From contig NZ_JAKKUV010000001.1 of the NCBI RefSeq assembly GCF_021864465.1, forward strand, positions 124,001 through 188,000: 64,000 nucleotides of DNA, given 5' to 3'. The position numbers and the translations under genes were made by a program. This stretch comes from Hyphobacterium sp. SN044. Lineage in GTDB: Bacteria > Pseudomonadota > Alphaproteobacteria > Caulobacterales > Maricaulaceae. The notes beneath the pieces are model-generated. The model made no database searches. It was not told where the DNA came from and saw only the letters and a list, made by a program, of their open reading frames with translations. Of this stretch, positions 1 through 8,011 are shown one piece after another; position 1 is the first letter of the stretch; each line of letters begins with the position of its first letter.

Positions 1-88
1 AACCGTTATTGCCCCCGTCGTGTTCGGACCCGTCCTCGCAGGCCGAAAGCGCCAGAACGGCCACCGCCGCCAGCATCCAGTTGCGCAT
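1..88 (-). CDS. Small lipoprotein, 5' part only (runs off the window)
   Basis: Only the first 29 codons are inside the window. The reverse strand reads ATG at 88 preceded by a GGAGACTT ribosome-binding site. The peptide starts Met-Arg-Asn-Trp, continues as a short hydrophobic stretch and ends in the lipobox LSAC with Cys at residue 17, followed by an acidic, Gly/Asn-rich tail (EDGSEHDGGNNG). This is a type II (lipoprotein) signal peptide, so the product is probably an envelope lipoprotein. Nothing can be said about its function because the mature part is outside the window. Confidence 0.7.
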   Translation of the reverse strand, partial: MRNWMLAAVAVLALSACEDGSEHDGGNNG

Positions 89-158
89 GCAAGTCTCCCT
101 GTCCATTTCCCCGCACTTCGACGCTGGCGGGTAATCCCGTCAAGATTGCGGCAGGCGG

Positions 159-1070
159 TCAGGCCCCTTCGCCGCCGTCGTCTCCGGCGGCGAGCCGGGC
201 ATAGGCATCGACGAGCGTCGCATAGGGCGGCACCGGCACGGCGATCAGCCCGGCATCACCCGCAAGGAAGGCCGCGCGGATCTCGAAATGCAGGTGCACG
301 GTTGCCGGCGTCCCGCCATGAGCGTTGGAGATACGTCCGAGCCGTTGGCCACGGCTGACCGTATCGCCGGTTTCTACGGTCACCGAGGCCGGGTCGAGAT
401 GCAGATAGGTGAAGCGCAGCCCGTCCTCGCTCATCAGGCGGACGGAATAGGTGCCAATCGACGTAACCACGCCGTCCGCCGCCGCGACCGCCCAGTAGGT
501 GTTGCCCTGACAGATTGGCGGGCGCAGGTCCTGGCCCATATGGCTGCCGCCAGCAGGGCAGATCGGCGCACCGGGCCCGCCGTCCTCGCAAAAGGTGTCG
601 CGCCAGGGATAGGTGTAATTCTCCGGCGCGCACTGGTTGCCGCCGGGTCCGTAGAAACCTCCCGCGCTCCAGGCCTGCGAATTGGCGAAGGCCTGCGCTG
701 TCTCGACCGGGAAACGCATTCCGGGCGCGAAATTCGCCGTGTTCCAGAGACCCGTGCCAGAGCCGTCGGCGAGTGTGCCGGGGGCCTCGAAATCCGCGTC
801 GGTTCCCGACGCATCGAGGACGTCCGGGACAAGGAAATAGTGGGATGTGGGGACCGGCACGATTTCGGGCAGGCGATCGGACGGCTGGACCGGAACCGCA
901 AGCTCGGGCTCTGTCGTCTGGACAGGCTCGACCGGTGCAGTCGTTTCAGGCGCTTGCGCGATCTCCAGCACCGGCGGCCAGGGCCCGTTCGGATCCGGCC
1001 ACCAGATCATCGCAGCGATCCCGGACACAGCAATGACCGCCGCGGTCGAAAGCTCGGCGACCCGGCTCAT
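159..1070 (-). CDS. M23 family metallopeptidase (LytM-like), membrane-anchored or secreted
   Basis: The 303-residue protein has a hydrophobic N-terminal segment (about residues 5-22), a Pro/Glu/Val-rich linker, and a C-terminal M23 domain. The zinc-site signatures are visible as SHMGQD and, near the C terminus, HLHFEIR; YLHLDP lies between them. M23 enzymes cleave peptidoglycan cross-bridges or serve as inactive activators of amidases; the ligands look intact here, so activity is plausible. The ATG at 1070 is chosen; a TTG lies one codon upstream. The stop of the upstream gene overlaps this ATG by one base (TGATG), so the two are translationally coupled. Confidence 0.85.
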   Translation of the reverse strand: MSRVAELSTAAVIAVSGIAAMIWWPDPNGPWPPVLEIAQAPETTAPVEPVQTTEPELAVPVQPSDRLPEIVPVPTSHYFLVPDVLDASGTDADFEAPGTLADGSGTGLWNTANFAPGMRFPVETAQAFANSQAWSAGGFYGPGGNQCAPENYTYPWRDTFCEDGGPGAPICPAGGSHMGQDLRPPICQGNTYWAVAAADGVVTSIGTYSVRLMSEDGLRFTYLHLDPASVTVETGDTVSRGQRLGRISNAHGGTPATVHLHFEIRAAFLAGDAGLIAVPVPPYATLVDAYARLAAGDDGGEGA

Positions 1071-1768
1071 CAATTCCCGCCCGGCTGTCCGCCCGCGATC
1101 AGCAGGCTGCGCGCGAGTTCGCGGGCATAGTTCGCATCGGCGCAGCGCGACGCGCCGGGGTCACCGCACTCGACCGTCACCGAATAGGCGGCACCGTAGC
1201 GATTGAAGGCGACGTCCCAGCTGCCTTCGCCCGGGGTGATGATGAAGCCGTCCGCGTCCCGCGCCTCGGCCAGCCGGTCGGCGATCCTGGGATCGGACGG
1301 TCCGGCGACGCGCTGGCGCGAGCCGAAGACCTCGATCACGACGCCATCACCCTCGATCGAGGCCGTGTAGAAACCCTGCCGGCCGAAGAGGCGCGCCGTG
1401 GCATCCTCGAAATCGACGACGTCGCGATCCGGCAGAAGAATCGGCAGGCTGACCGCGTCGAGCTGTTCCCGCGTGGCATTGACGGGGCGGACCGGGACCG
1501 GCCGGGCAACCGGCTCCATCGGGTCTCCGGTCTGCGCGGTCAGATCCGCGCGCGCCGCGTCCCAGTCGATCGGCATCTGCTGGGAAGAGACTTCCAGCAT
1601 GGTACCTTCACCGGTGCGCATCGCCGCTTCGGACAGGAGGGTGGAGCGGAACCCCGGATCGATGGCTGTCGTGGAGGGGGAGAACAGAGGAGCGGGCGGC
1701 GTGGCCGCTTGCGTAACGGCGCTGCACACGCAAGCCAGAACGGCTCCGATGGTCATGGTCGAACGCAT
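1070..1768 (-). CDS. Secreted protein of unknown function, coupled to the M23 peptidase gene
   Basis: The 232-residue protein starts at the ATG at 1768, which has a strong GGGAGGGGAG site upstream; a longer reading from 1792 is possible but has no such site. It begins with a signal peptide (MRSTMTIGAVLACVCSAVTQA, cleavage likely after TQA). I do not recognise the domain. It has two cysteines near the C terminus (ECGDPGASRCADA) that could form a disulfide in the periplasm. It overlaps the downstream M23 peptidase start, so the pair probably works together in the envelope, but that is inference from position only. Confidence 0.65.
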   Translation of the reverse strand: MRSTMTIGAVLACVCSAVTQAATPPAPLFSPSTTAIDPGFRSTLLSEAAMRTGEGTMLEVSSQQMPIDWDAARADLTAQTGDPMEPVARPVPVRPVNATREQLDAVSLPILLPDRDVVDFEDATARLFGRQGFYTASIEGDGVVIEVFGSRQRVAGPSDPRIADRLAEARDADGFIITPGEGSWDVAFNRYGAAYSVTVECGDPGASRCADANYARELARSLLIAGGQPGGN

Positions 1769-1963
1769 GACTCCCCTCCCTGACGCCATCATGCCCGATA
1801 ATTTGGCGCGGTGTGAGTCACAGTCTCCTGTCAGGGGAATTAAGTCTGCGACAGGGCTGGCCCGCGCAAGGCGGCCTTCTGGAAGCGGACTGGCCCGGCC
1901 CCTATATCTGCGCTGCGGTATCCTCTATATCGCAGCGCAGCAAAGACGCGCCGGAGCTCGCCA

Positions 1964-2329
1964 ATGCGACTGACGATGATGAAAGCCAAGCTGCACCGCG
2001 CCGCGGTGACCCAGGCGGACCTTCATTACGAAGGGTCGATCTCGATCGACCGCGACCTGCTCGATGCCGTCGGCATCCTGCCGCACGAACAGGTCGATGT
2101 GCTGAACATCAACACCGGCGCGCGCTTCACGACCTATGCGATCGAGGCCCCGCGCGGCTCGCGCACCTTCGGCATCAACGGCGCCGCCGCGCGCCTGGCG
2201 CAGGTCGGCGACCGGATCATCGTCGTTGCTTATGCCGGGATGGAAGCCGCCGAGGCCGAACGCTGGGTGCCGGATGTGCTGGTGCTCGACGAGCACAATC
2301 ACCCGGTCGAGGTCGCCGACGCGGCTTGA
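1964..2329 (+). CDS. panD: Aspartate 1-decarboxylase proenzyme (pantothenate synthesis)
   Basis: PanD decarboxylates L-aspartate to beta-alanine, the precursor joined to pantoate in vitamin B5 and coenzyme A synthesis. The 121-residue protein matches the family's usual length and carries the hallmark self-cleavage site Gly24-Ser25 in HYEGSISID; cleavage turns Ser25 into the catalytic pyruvoyl group. [12 protein letters not shown] before it, and INGAAA and GDRIIVVAY after it, are also typical. The ATG at 1964 has GGAG seven bases upstream. The gene stands alone, with no panB or panC nearby. It may share a transcript with the small gene that follows about 70 bp later. Confidence 0.96.
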   Translation: MRLTMMKAKLHRAAVTQADLHYEGSISIDRDLLDAVGILPHEQVDVLNINTGARFTTYAIEAPRGSRTFGINGAAARLAQVGDRIIVVAYAGMEAAEAERWVPDVLVLDEHNHPVEVADAA

Positions 2330-2400
2330 TCCTCGGAAATCTTCGGAAATCCTTGACCTTGCCGAGATAGGCCTATGTCCTGCCGGCACGGGAGAGGTCT

Positions 2401-2841
2401 TTGCCAGATACGGCTTTTTCAGTTGAACGGTTTGTCTTCACCGAACCGGGCGTTTTCATCGCCCGGCTGCACGGACCGAACCGCTTTGACGTCAGTGCCG
2501 CGAACGCGCGAAAGCTATGCGAGCGCTTCGCCGCGGGCGGGCTGAACGCGCTGATCATCGATTATCTTGATTGCACGCTGGGCCACCAGCCGCATGAATA
2601 CCGCCAGATCGCGGACGTCTTCGCCGCTGGAATGCCGGCGGGCATGACATTCGCCTATGTCTACCGGCCCGAACAGACCGCGCACATCATGGTGATGACG
2701 CGGATCCTGAACGCCGCAGGGCTGAAGGTCCGCGGGTTCAACGAGGCGCTGGATGCGGAAAACTGGGTGTTCGCGCAATTGGGGGCAGACCGGTCGACCG
2801 CCGGAACCCCGCGCGCGCTTGATCCGCCGCAGGAGGGTTAG
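2401..2841 (+). CDS. Small cytosolic protein of unknown function
   Basis: The 146-residue protein has no signal peptide or membrane segment. Its alternating beta/alpha pattern (VFIARLHG, ALIIDYLDC, MTFAYVYRP followed by helices) looks like a STAS- or SpoIIAA-like fold, but I cannot assign it firmly. The start is a TTG at 2401 with GGAGAGG only three bases before it, so the true start is uncertain; no in-frame ATG lies just upstream. The C-terminal 20 residues are Pro/Arg-rich and probably disordered. It ends shortly before a GC-rich stem-loop shared with the convergent SIMPL gene. Confidence 0.6.
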   Translation: MPDTAFSVERFVFTEPGVFIARLHGPNRFDVSAANARKLCERFAAGGLNALIIDYLDCTLGHQPHEYRQIADVFAAGMPAGMTFAYVYRPEQTAHIMVMTRILNAAGLKVRGFNEALDAENWVFAQLGADRSTAGTPRALDPPQEG

Positions 2842-2876
2842 CCGGGCCCGGACGGACCCGGCCAGCTCCCGTTTTT
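2841..2876. terminator. Weak stem-loop between convergent genes
   Basis: GCCGGG at 2841-2846 pairs with CCCGGC at 2857-2862, and a run of five T follows at 2872-2876 after a nine-base gap. The site lies between two convergent stop codons. The gap before the T-run makes it a poor match to an intrinsic terminator. Confidence 0.3.
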
Positions 2877-3616
2877 CAGTCCTCGATCGCGTAGACGCCG
2901 GTGACCGTCACCGACACTTCGATTTGTCCACCTGCGATCGGCGTGGAGGAATCCATCGCCTCGCTCCGGGCAAACATCATCGGCTGCGGCGGCGAATAGT
3001 TGCTGCCTTCCGAGAACTCGACCAGCCGGCCGATCTCGACACCGAGCGCATCGGCGTAGAGTGAACGCAGATCGCCAAGTTCGCGCACCGCGCGGCGGCG
3101 GGCTTCGGTCATGGCGGCATCGCGATCCTCAAGACCGAAATTCACGCCCTGAAGCTGGTTGGCGCCGGACGAGACCAGCACATCGACCGTCTGACCCAGA
3201 TTGTCGAGCTCGCTGACCCGCGCGGTGACCGTATTGGTCGCCTGATATCCGGTGATGCGGCGTTCGCTCTCGCGGCCGTTGGAAGAATATCCGCCGGACC
3301 AGACCGGGCTGATCTGCAGGCTCGAGGTCTGGATGTCGTCCTCGGCGATGCCGGCCCGGCGCAGCGCGGCGAACACCTGGTTCATCGCGCGGCTGTTGGC
3401 CGACAGGGCCTCCGCGGCGGTTTCCGCCTCGGTCACCACGCCGGCGGACACGGTGGCCATGTCCGGCGCCATGCGTACGCTGCCCGTCGCATTCAGGGTC
3501 AGGCGGCCTTCCTGCATCCCATGGTGCATGGCGTGCGGGTCCTGCTGCGCGAAGGCCGGCGCGCCGGCAGCGGCGGGAACGAGGAGGGCGGTAGAAAGTA
3601 GAAGCGCTCGAAGCAT
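2876..3616 (-). CDS. SIMPL domain (DUF541) periplasmic protein
   Basis: The 246-residue protein has a clear signal peptide (MLRALLLSTALLVPAAAG, cleaved near APAFAQ), then a His-rich patch (DPHAMHHG), then a SIMPL domain covering most of the rest. Typical features are the start NATGSVRMAPDMATVSAGV, the mid-domain SLQISPVW and ITGYQATNTVTARV, and the end GQIEVSVTVTGVYAIE. SIMPL proteins form large periplasmic oligomers of unclear role and have been linked to oxidative and envelope stress. The ATG at 3616 is preceded by GGAGACCC and starts the signal peptide; a longer open frame upstream has no such support. Confidence 0.85.
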   Translation of the reverse strand: MLRALLLSTALLVPAAAGAPAFAQQDPHAMHHGMQEGRLTLNATGSVRMAPDMATVSAGVVTEAETAAEALSANSRAMNQVFAALRRAGIAEDDIQTSSLQISPVWSGGYSSNGRESERRITGYQATNTVTARVSELDNLGQTVDVLVSSGANQLQGVNFGLEDRDAAMTEARRRAVRELGDLRSLYADALGVEIGRLVEFSEGSNYSPPQPMMFARSEAMDSSTPIAGGQIEVSVTVTGVYAIED

Positions 3617-3799
3617 GACGGGTCTCCAGATTTCTGATGGGACAAGTTTGCACCTGATCGCGGTGGCGCGGGAAGGGCAGGGAAAAGCCCTTGCCGTGGC
3701 AGAACGGTTCATCCGCGTGTCAGGTTGCGTGGGCAGCGCCGCACACCGCTCTTGGCGAGCCGAGGCGTCGCCTGTATCCATCGCACTTCCTGAAGGGTG

Positions 3800-3876
3800 G
3801 GGCCTGTAGCTCAATTGGTTAGAGCCGGCGGCTCATAACCGCTTGGTTGCAGGTTCGAGTCCTGCCGGGCCCACCA
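3800..3876 (+). tRNA. tRNA with CAU anticodon (probably Ile2, elongator Met not excluded)
   Basis: The 77-nt gene folds as a full cloverleaf: acceptor stem GGGCCTG (3800-3806) against CGGGCCC (3866-3872), D-arm around GTAGCTCAATTGGTTAGAGC, anticodon loop CTCATAA, T-arm GGTTCGAGTCC and an encoded CCA end (3874-3876). The anticodon CAT is used by elongator tRNA-Met, initiator tRNA and the lysidine-modified tRNA-Ile2. The anticodon stem and variable region (GGCGGCTCATAACCGCTTGG) resemble Ile2, and the first acceptor pair is closed, so it is not an initiator. Its 3' end is the left boundary of the insert that follows. Confidence 0.93.
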
Positions 3877-3879
3877 TTT
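3868..3879 (+). repeat. Left copy of the 12-bp tRNA-end repeat (attL-like)
   Basis: GGCCCACCATTT consists of the last nine bases of the tRNA plus three T. The same 12 bases recur at 5386-5397. Such a copy of a tRNA 3' end at the far edge of an insert is the usual footprint of site-specific integration into a tRNA gene. Confidence 0.6.
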
Positions 3880-3893
3880 TTCGATCCTCACGC

Positions 3894-4463
3894 TTACAAG
3901 GTCACGGTCCTGAAAGTCAGTGACACGCGGCGGGCGCGGTGCTCCCGCGCACCGTTGACGACGTCGGACTGGCGCGGCGGGATTTCGTGCGTCCAGTCAT
4001 ATCGCGCTTCGCGCGCAAGAATCAGCAGCATTAGAGGCTCGAGAATCAACGCCCGGCGCTCGCCTGATTTACGATGCCGGAAAACCATCTCGGCTCGGCC
4101 GCCTAGGCTCAACGAGGCGATCGCCGGCCCAAAGCACGGCTCGCAATCGACATGCGCGGAGATGCCTTGCCCGGGAAGATACTCGTTCACGATCACCTGA
4201 TCCGGTCGCCGATCGAACTCCGCAAGCCCGCCGACCGCTTCCGCAACAGGACCTAGCCAGTCAGGTAGCGGACCGAGCCGCATGTCCGCCGTCACCCGGC
4301 GCTCGCGATAGTCATATCGCCAGCCGTAATGCTGGACGCGCCGCTTCAGATCGACCCGCCAGTCCGATGCGTCTGTCTCCGCGAGCAGCCGGTTGGCTTC
4401 TTGTTCCGAAACGAAATTGCCTATGATGCGTGCGCCGGGCGGCGAGATCAGACAATCCGACAT
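3894..4463 (-). CDS. AlkB-like Fe(II)/2-oxoglutarate-dependent dioxygenase
   Basis: AlkB-family enzymes remove methyl or larger groups from nucleic acid bases by oxidation, using Fe(II), O2 and 2-oxoglutarate. The 189-residue protein is a bare catalytic core. Iron ligands are His104 and Asp106 in ISAHVDCE and probably His159 in YDWTHE. The 2-oxoglutarate-binding arginines are Arg179 and Arg185 in RRVSLTFR. The nucleotide-lid region carries RRVQHYGWRYDY, a pattern seen in ALKBH-type rather than classical E. coli AlkB proteins. The ATG at 4463 lies one base after the stop of the methyltransferase gene (TAG-A-ATG), so the two are co-translated. The gene ends 17 bp from the tRNA. Confidence 0.88.
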   Translation of the reverse strand: MSDCLISPPGARIIGNFVSEQEANRLLAETDASDWRVDLKRRVQHYGWRYDYRERRVTADMRLGPLPDWLGPVAEAVGGLAEFDRRPDQVIVNEYLPGQGISAHVDCEPCFGPAIASLSLGGRAEMVFRHRKSGERRALILEPLMLLILAREARYDWTHEIPPRQSDVVNGAREHRARRVSLTFRTVTL

Positions 4464-4464
4464 T

Positions 4465-5163
4465 CTATCGCCTAACTGGCCTAAATACCCAAGTGCTGCA
4501 TGACCGGTACTTCGACAAAGCGCTCTCGCTCACGTCGTTGGTGTTGACATGACCATAACCCGCCCAAGCGGACCGATAAAACGGAAGCACGTCCACGGCT
4601 TCGCAGCCTGCCCAATCCGCCGCAGCAGGCGGGTCAAACGCTCCGAGATGATGCGGGCTATTTACCAGCGTGACCGCAATCCTCCCCGTCGCCGTCAATC
4701 GCGAGGTAGCCGCCCGGAGAAACCGGCGCAACAAAACATGATTGTCCGTACGTCCATGCACTGACCTCCGCGTTCCCGTATTGGGAAACTGAAAGGCGAT
4801 CAGATCCGCCATTGCTGGCAAGCGACGATCATCCAGGTTTCGGGCGTCGACGCCGTGCAGCACTTTCGCGCCTAGACCGATCAATAACCGGGCATTTGCC
4901 CTCCCTGCCGGACAAATACTGCGCTCCGTTTCAAAGGTTGTCGCTACAATATTTGCAGGGCGGCTCTTCGGCGCTCGGGCTAACGCATGCGCAAAGCTGA
5001 GATCGCCTTCACCGACAAGGATACACATTCCCTTTCGGCTCATCCCCGCGAAATCGAAGGTGCGCCGCTTTTGTTCGATAAGGACGACAAGGCGCTCGAA
5101 GGTGACCGCTGCGTGCTCCGCCGCCTTACTTACGCAATGACCGTCAATGAGTAGCACCGCCAT
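4465..5163 (-). CDS. BMT5/DUF2431-like class I methyltransferase
   Basis: The 232-residue protein has the features of the BMT5-like (25S rRNA uridine-N3 methyltransferase-like, DUF2431) Rossmann fold: the SAM-binding loop LVGEGDLSFAHAL (Gly51, Gly53), the acidic end of strand 2 in ATTFETE, LGAKVLHGVDARNL, and the strand-4 motif DLIAFQFPNTG (about 120-130). A late HHLGAFDPP / FYRSAWAGYGHVNT region fits the family's C-terminal substrate part. The known eukaryotic relative methylates uridine N3 in rRNA; the bacterial members are not characterised to my knowledge. The ATG at 5163 has GAGG seven bases upstream. The frame stays open for 63 more codons upstream, but that part is Arg/Gln-rich and unlike the family. 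Confidence 0.75.
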   Translation of the reverse strand: MAVLLIDGHCVSKAAEHAAVTFERLVVLIEQKRRTFDFAGMSRKGMCILVGEGDLSFAHALARAPKSRPANIVATTFETERSICPAGRANARLLIGLGAKVLHGVDARNLDDRRLPAMADLIAFQFPNTGTRRSVHGRTDNHVLLRRFLRAATSRLTATGRIAVTLVNSPHHLGAFDPPAAADWAGCEAVDVLPFYRSAWAGYGHVNTNDVSESALSKYRSCSTWVFRPVRR

Positions 5164-5385
5164 ATTCGACCTCGTGTGAGTGCAAACGAAGTCGGCATTT
5201 TCAAGTGCAAAGCAGGGGCGGGGATTTCTTTGCTGCAGAGGCGCTCTCTGCGTTTTTGTCACTTGAGATGAGGCTCTTGGTTGAATTTGATTGGGCCGCC
5301 TCCTTTTAGTATCGTCTGGAGTGGTGAATACCGATCTCCGCGAACGCCTCATTCAGCGTTTCAGAATTCGAAAATTACCCCCTTA
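5164..5385. promoter_or_regulatory. A/T-richer leader of the islet operon with an 8-bp direct repeat
   Basis: This 220-bp stretch upstream of the methyltransferase start holds no recognisable gene. AGTGCAAA occurs at 5179-5186 and again at 5204-5211, a 25-bp period, ending 16 bp before the ATG on the transcribed strand. That spacing would suit an operator or activator site. No clear -10/-35 pair could be chosen. Confidence 0.35.
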
Positions 5386-5397
5386 GGCCCACCATTT
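5386..5397 (+). repeat. Right copy of the 12-bp tRNA-end repeat (attR-like)
   Basis: GGCCCACCATTT matches 3868-3879 exactly. Upstream sequence differs (TTA here, CGG in the tRNA), so it is only the end of a tRNA, not a second tRNA gene. It lies seven bases before the uspA stop codon, where the A/T-richer segment ends. Confidence 0.6.
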
Positions 5398-5403
5398 CCC
5401 CGC

Positions 5404-6258
5404 TCAGCGGAACAGCATCACCGGGATGTGGCAGTCGCGGATCATGGCGGTCGTCGTGCTGCCGATGATCAGGTTGCGGATGCGGGAATGGCCGTAGGCG
5501 CCCATCACCAATAGCGAGATCGACTGCTCCGTCACGTATGCGGAGATCGCGGTTTCCGGCTCGCCGGACAGGACCGCCTCGGTCACCTCCTGCCCGCCTG
5601 CGCGCAACTCGGCGGCGGCGGTCGCCAGCGCGGAAATGCGGCGCGCATCGCCTGCACCGACCGTGACGAGATGCAGGGGAATACCTTGGAACAGCTGGCC
5701 GGCGGCGATGTGGCGGACCGCCTTCATCGCGCTTTCGCCGCCATCGAAGGCGATCAGCGCGCGTTCGACCGGGCGGAAGCTGCGCGACGCGACCATGACC
5801 GGCTTGCGGGCGGCGCGCACGATGCGTTCGAGGTTCGAGCCGAGATGCTCGCTCGCGAAATCGGCCGCCTCGCCGCGCTTGCCGATCACGATCAGGTCTG
5901 CCTCGGCCTCGACCTGCTGGACGGCGTCCAGAAGATCGCCATTGCGCAGACGCCCCGCGGCCGTCACGCCGCGTTCCGACAGGTGCGCCGCTGCCGCGTC
6001 CAGAATGGCACGGCCACGCTCCTTGGCCAGATGCGCGCGTTTGCGGTCGTGCGCGGCCAGTTCTTCGAGCAGGTGCGACTTCGCGCCGAGCCCGAGCGCA
6101 CCTGACAGATTGGCGGGTGCGATTCCGGTGTCCCGCCGCCCGAGGACGTGAAGCAGTTCGACCCGGCCGCCGACGGCCTGAGCCACCCAGGCGGCGTGGT
6201 CGCAGACGCTTTCGCCATAGGCCGAACCGTCGAGAAGGGCGATGATGGTCTTGGTCAT
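5404..6258 (-). CDS. Universal stress protein with two Usp domains
   Basis: The 284-residue cytosolic protein has tandem Usp domains, about 1-145 and 150-284. The first starts KTIIALLDGSAYGES; the second starts RALIAFDGGESAMKA. The second ends with an intact ATP-binding signature, GAYGHSRIRNLIIGSTTT, while the first has VIGKRGEAADFASEHLGSN, a looser version. Such tandem Usp proteins bind ATP and act in stress survival or regulate partner proteins. The ATG at 6258 has AGGAGG. It follows the SulP transporter gene by 11 bp on the same strand, so it is probably part of that operon and may sense or regulate anion uptake. Confidence 0.92.
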   Translation of the reverse strand: MTKTIIALLDGSAYGESVCDHAAWVAQAVGGRVELLHVLGRRDTGIAPANLSGALGLGAKSHLLEELAAHDRKRAHLAKERGRAILDAAAAHLSERGVTAAGRLRNGDLLDAVQQVEAEADLIVIGKRGEAADFASEHLGSNLERIVRAARKPVMVASRSFRPVERALIAFDGGESAMKAVRHIAAGQLFQGIPLHLVTVGAGDARRISALATAAAELRAGGQEVTEAVLSGEPETAISAYVTEQSISLLVMGAYGHSRIRNLIIGSTTTAMIRDCHIPVMLFR

Positions 6259-6269
6259 GGCAATCCCTC

Positions 6270-7790
6270 CTAGTGGCCCATCAGGCGTTCGAGCGCGCCC
6301 GGCTTGTCGTGAATGCCCAGCCGGTCGACCAGCGTCCGGCTCGCCTCATTCATGCCGATCAGTTTCACCTCGGCATCTTCGCGCCGGAATTTCAGAACCG
6401 CCATGTCCACCGCGGCGACGCTCGACAGATCCCAGACATGCGCATCGCTGAGGTCGATCACGACGGTATCGACCGCCTCGCGGAAATCGAAGGCGCGCAT
6501 GAAGTCCTCGCACGAGGCATAGAAGAGCTGACCTTCAACGCGGTAGGTGCGCATCCGGCCATCGTCCGACAGAGCGCTCGTCACGGTGAAGGCACGCGAG
6601 ATCCGCCAGGCGAAGAAGAGCCCGCTGAGGAGAACGCCGACCCCGACACCGATCGCCAGATTGTGAGTGAACACGACGCCGATCACGGTCGCGATCATCA
6701 CCACGCTGGAGCTTTTGGGATGATGGCGCAGATTGCGGATCGAACTCCAGGAGAAGGTCCCGACCGAGACCATGATCATGATCGCAACGAGCGCCGGCAT
6801 CGGGATCTGCGCGACGAGATCGCCGAGGACGAGGATCATGAAGAGAAGCAGCACGCCCGCCGTCAGACAGGACAGGCGCCCGCGCCCGCCCGATTTCACA
6901 TTGATCACCGACTGGCCGATCATCGCGCACCCCGCCATGCCGCCAAAGAAGCCGCTGACCGTATTGGCGACGCCCTGGCCGACGCATTCCCGGTTCCGGT
7001 CGCTCTTCGTGTCGGTCAGGTCGTCGACGATCTGCGCCGTCATCAGCGATTCCAGGAGACCCACAGCCGCGACCGCCGCCGAATAGGGCAGGATGATCAG
7101 GAGCGTGTCGAAATTGAGCGGAATGTCCGGCAGCAGGAACATCGGCAGCGTATCGGGCAGGTCGCCCATGTCGCCGACGGTGCGGATATTGTCCCAACCG
7201 AAGCCGATCGCCAGCGCTGTCAGCACGATGATGCAGACGAGCGGTGAGGGGATCGCCTTCGTGATGAAGGGAAAGCCGTAAATGATTGCGAGGCCCGCCG
7301 CGACGAGGACATAGGTGAACCAGCTGACATTGGTCAGTTCCGGCAGTTGCGCCAGGAAGATCAGGATCGCCAGCGCATTGACGAAACCGGTGATCACCGA
7401 GCGCGAGACGAAGCGCATCAGATCGCCCAGCTTGAGGAAACCGGCAACGATCTGGATCAGCCCGGCCAGCACCGAGGCGGCGAGCAGGTATTGCAGTCCG
7501 TGCTCGCGCACCAGCGTGACCATCAGAACCGCCGTCGCCGCCGTCGCCGCGCTGATCATGCCCGGCCGGCCTCCGGCGAAGCTGATCACCACCGCGATGC
7601 AAAAGCTGGCATAGAGGCCCACCCGCGGATCGACCCCGGCGATGATCGAAAAGGCGATGGCCTCCGGGATCAATGCCAGCGCGACGACAAGGCCGGCGAG
7701 CACGTCGCCGCGCAGATTGCCGAACCATTCGCGGCGGGTGCGGTCGATCAGGGCGGCATCGAGTGTGGGCAGGCGCATGGCAATATCCAT
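6270..7790 (-). CDS. SulP family anion transporter with STAS domain
   Basis: The 506-residue protein has the SulP order: about 10-12 membrane segments in residues 25-405, then a cytoplasmic STAS domain at about 415-500 ([41 protein letters not shown]). SulP proteins move sulfate, bicarbonate or other anions, often with Na+ or H+. The early signature [20 protein letters not shown] fits the bicarbonate/sulfate branch. The substrate cannot be told from sequence. The ATG at 7790 is kept; an ATG four codons later is equally possible because neither has a strong ribosome site. It leads a two-gene operon with uspA. Confidence 0.92.
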   Translation of the reverse strand: MDIAMRLPTLDAALIDRTRREWFGNLRGDVLAGLVVALALIPEAIAFSIIAGVDPRVGLYASFCIAVVISFAGGRPGMISAATAATAVLMVTLVREHGLQYLLAASVLAGLIQIVAGFLKLGDLMRFVSRSVITGFVNALAILIFLAQLPELTNVSWFTYVLVAAGLAIIYGFPFITKAIPSPLVCIIVLTALAIGFGWDNIRTVGDMGDLPDTLPMFLLPDIPLNFDTLLIILPYSAAVAAVGLLESLMTAQIVDDLTDTKSDRNRECVGQGVANTVSGFFGGMAGCAMIGQSVINVKSGGRGRLSCLTAGVLLLFMILVLGDLVAQIPMPALVAIMIMVSVGTFSWSSIRNLRHHPKSSSVVMIATVIGVVFTHNLAIGVGVGVLLSGLFFAWRISRAFTVTSALSDDGRMRTYRVEGQLFYASCEDFMRAFDFREAVDTVVIDLSDAHVWDLSSVAAVDMAVLKFRREDAEVKLIGMNEASRTLVDRLGIHDKPGALERLMGH

Positions 7791-8011
7791 CGGGTGCGCT
7801 GGTGCGCCACTTTCGGGCGGTCACGGGCGCTTGAGGGCTGACAGGATCAGCGGAGAAAGAGGGCGATTAGCACATATCTCGGACCGGGCAAGGCGCGCAG
7901 GCGCGACGGGAAGCTGCTATGCGCGAGCAGGGGTGCGTGGACGGAAGCCGACTTGCTCTTGCCGCCACACGCACTAGCCTTCCCGGCAATCAGATGTCCG
8001 GGGAGACCTCC

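Larger units (their letters stand above)
3877..5397. mobile_element. Small tRNA-bounded islet without an integrase
   Basis: This 1.5 kb segment lies between the tRNA 3' end and a second copy of that end. Removing it would put the tRNA directly against the 3' end of uspA. It contains just two genes on the minus strand. Its non-coding left shoulder (about 5164-5385) is visibly richer in A and T than the surrounding DNA. There is no integrase or transposase gene inside, so it would need to have been moved in trans or be the remnant of a larger island. Confidence 0.55.

Noticed and set aside
5164..5352. 63-codon N-terminal extension of the BMT5-like protein
   Set aside because: It has no ribosome site at its start, is compositionally unlike the rest, and the ATG at 5163 has GAGG at good spacing.
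5381..5397. A second, broken tRNA gene
   Set aside because: Only the last nine tRNA bases plus TTT are present; no other tRNA arm can be found upstream.
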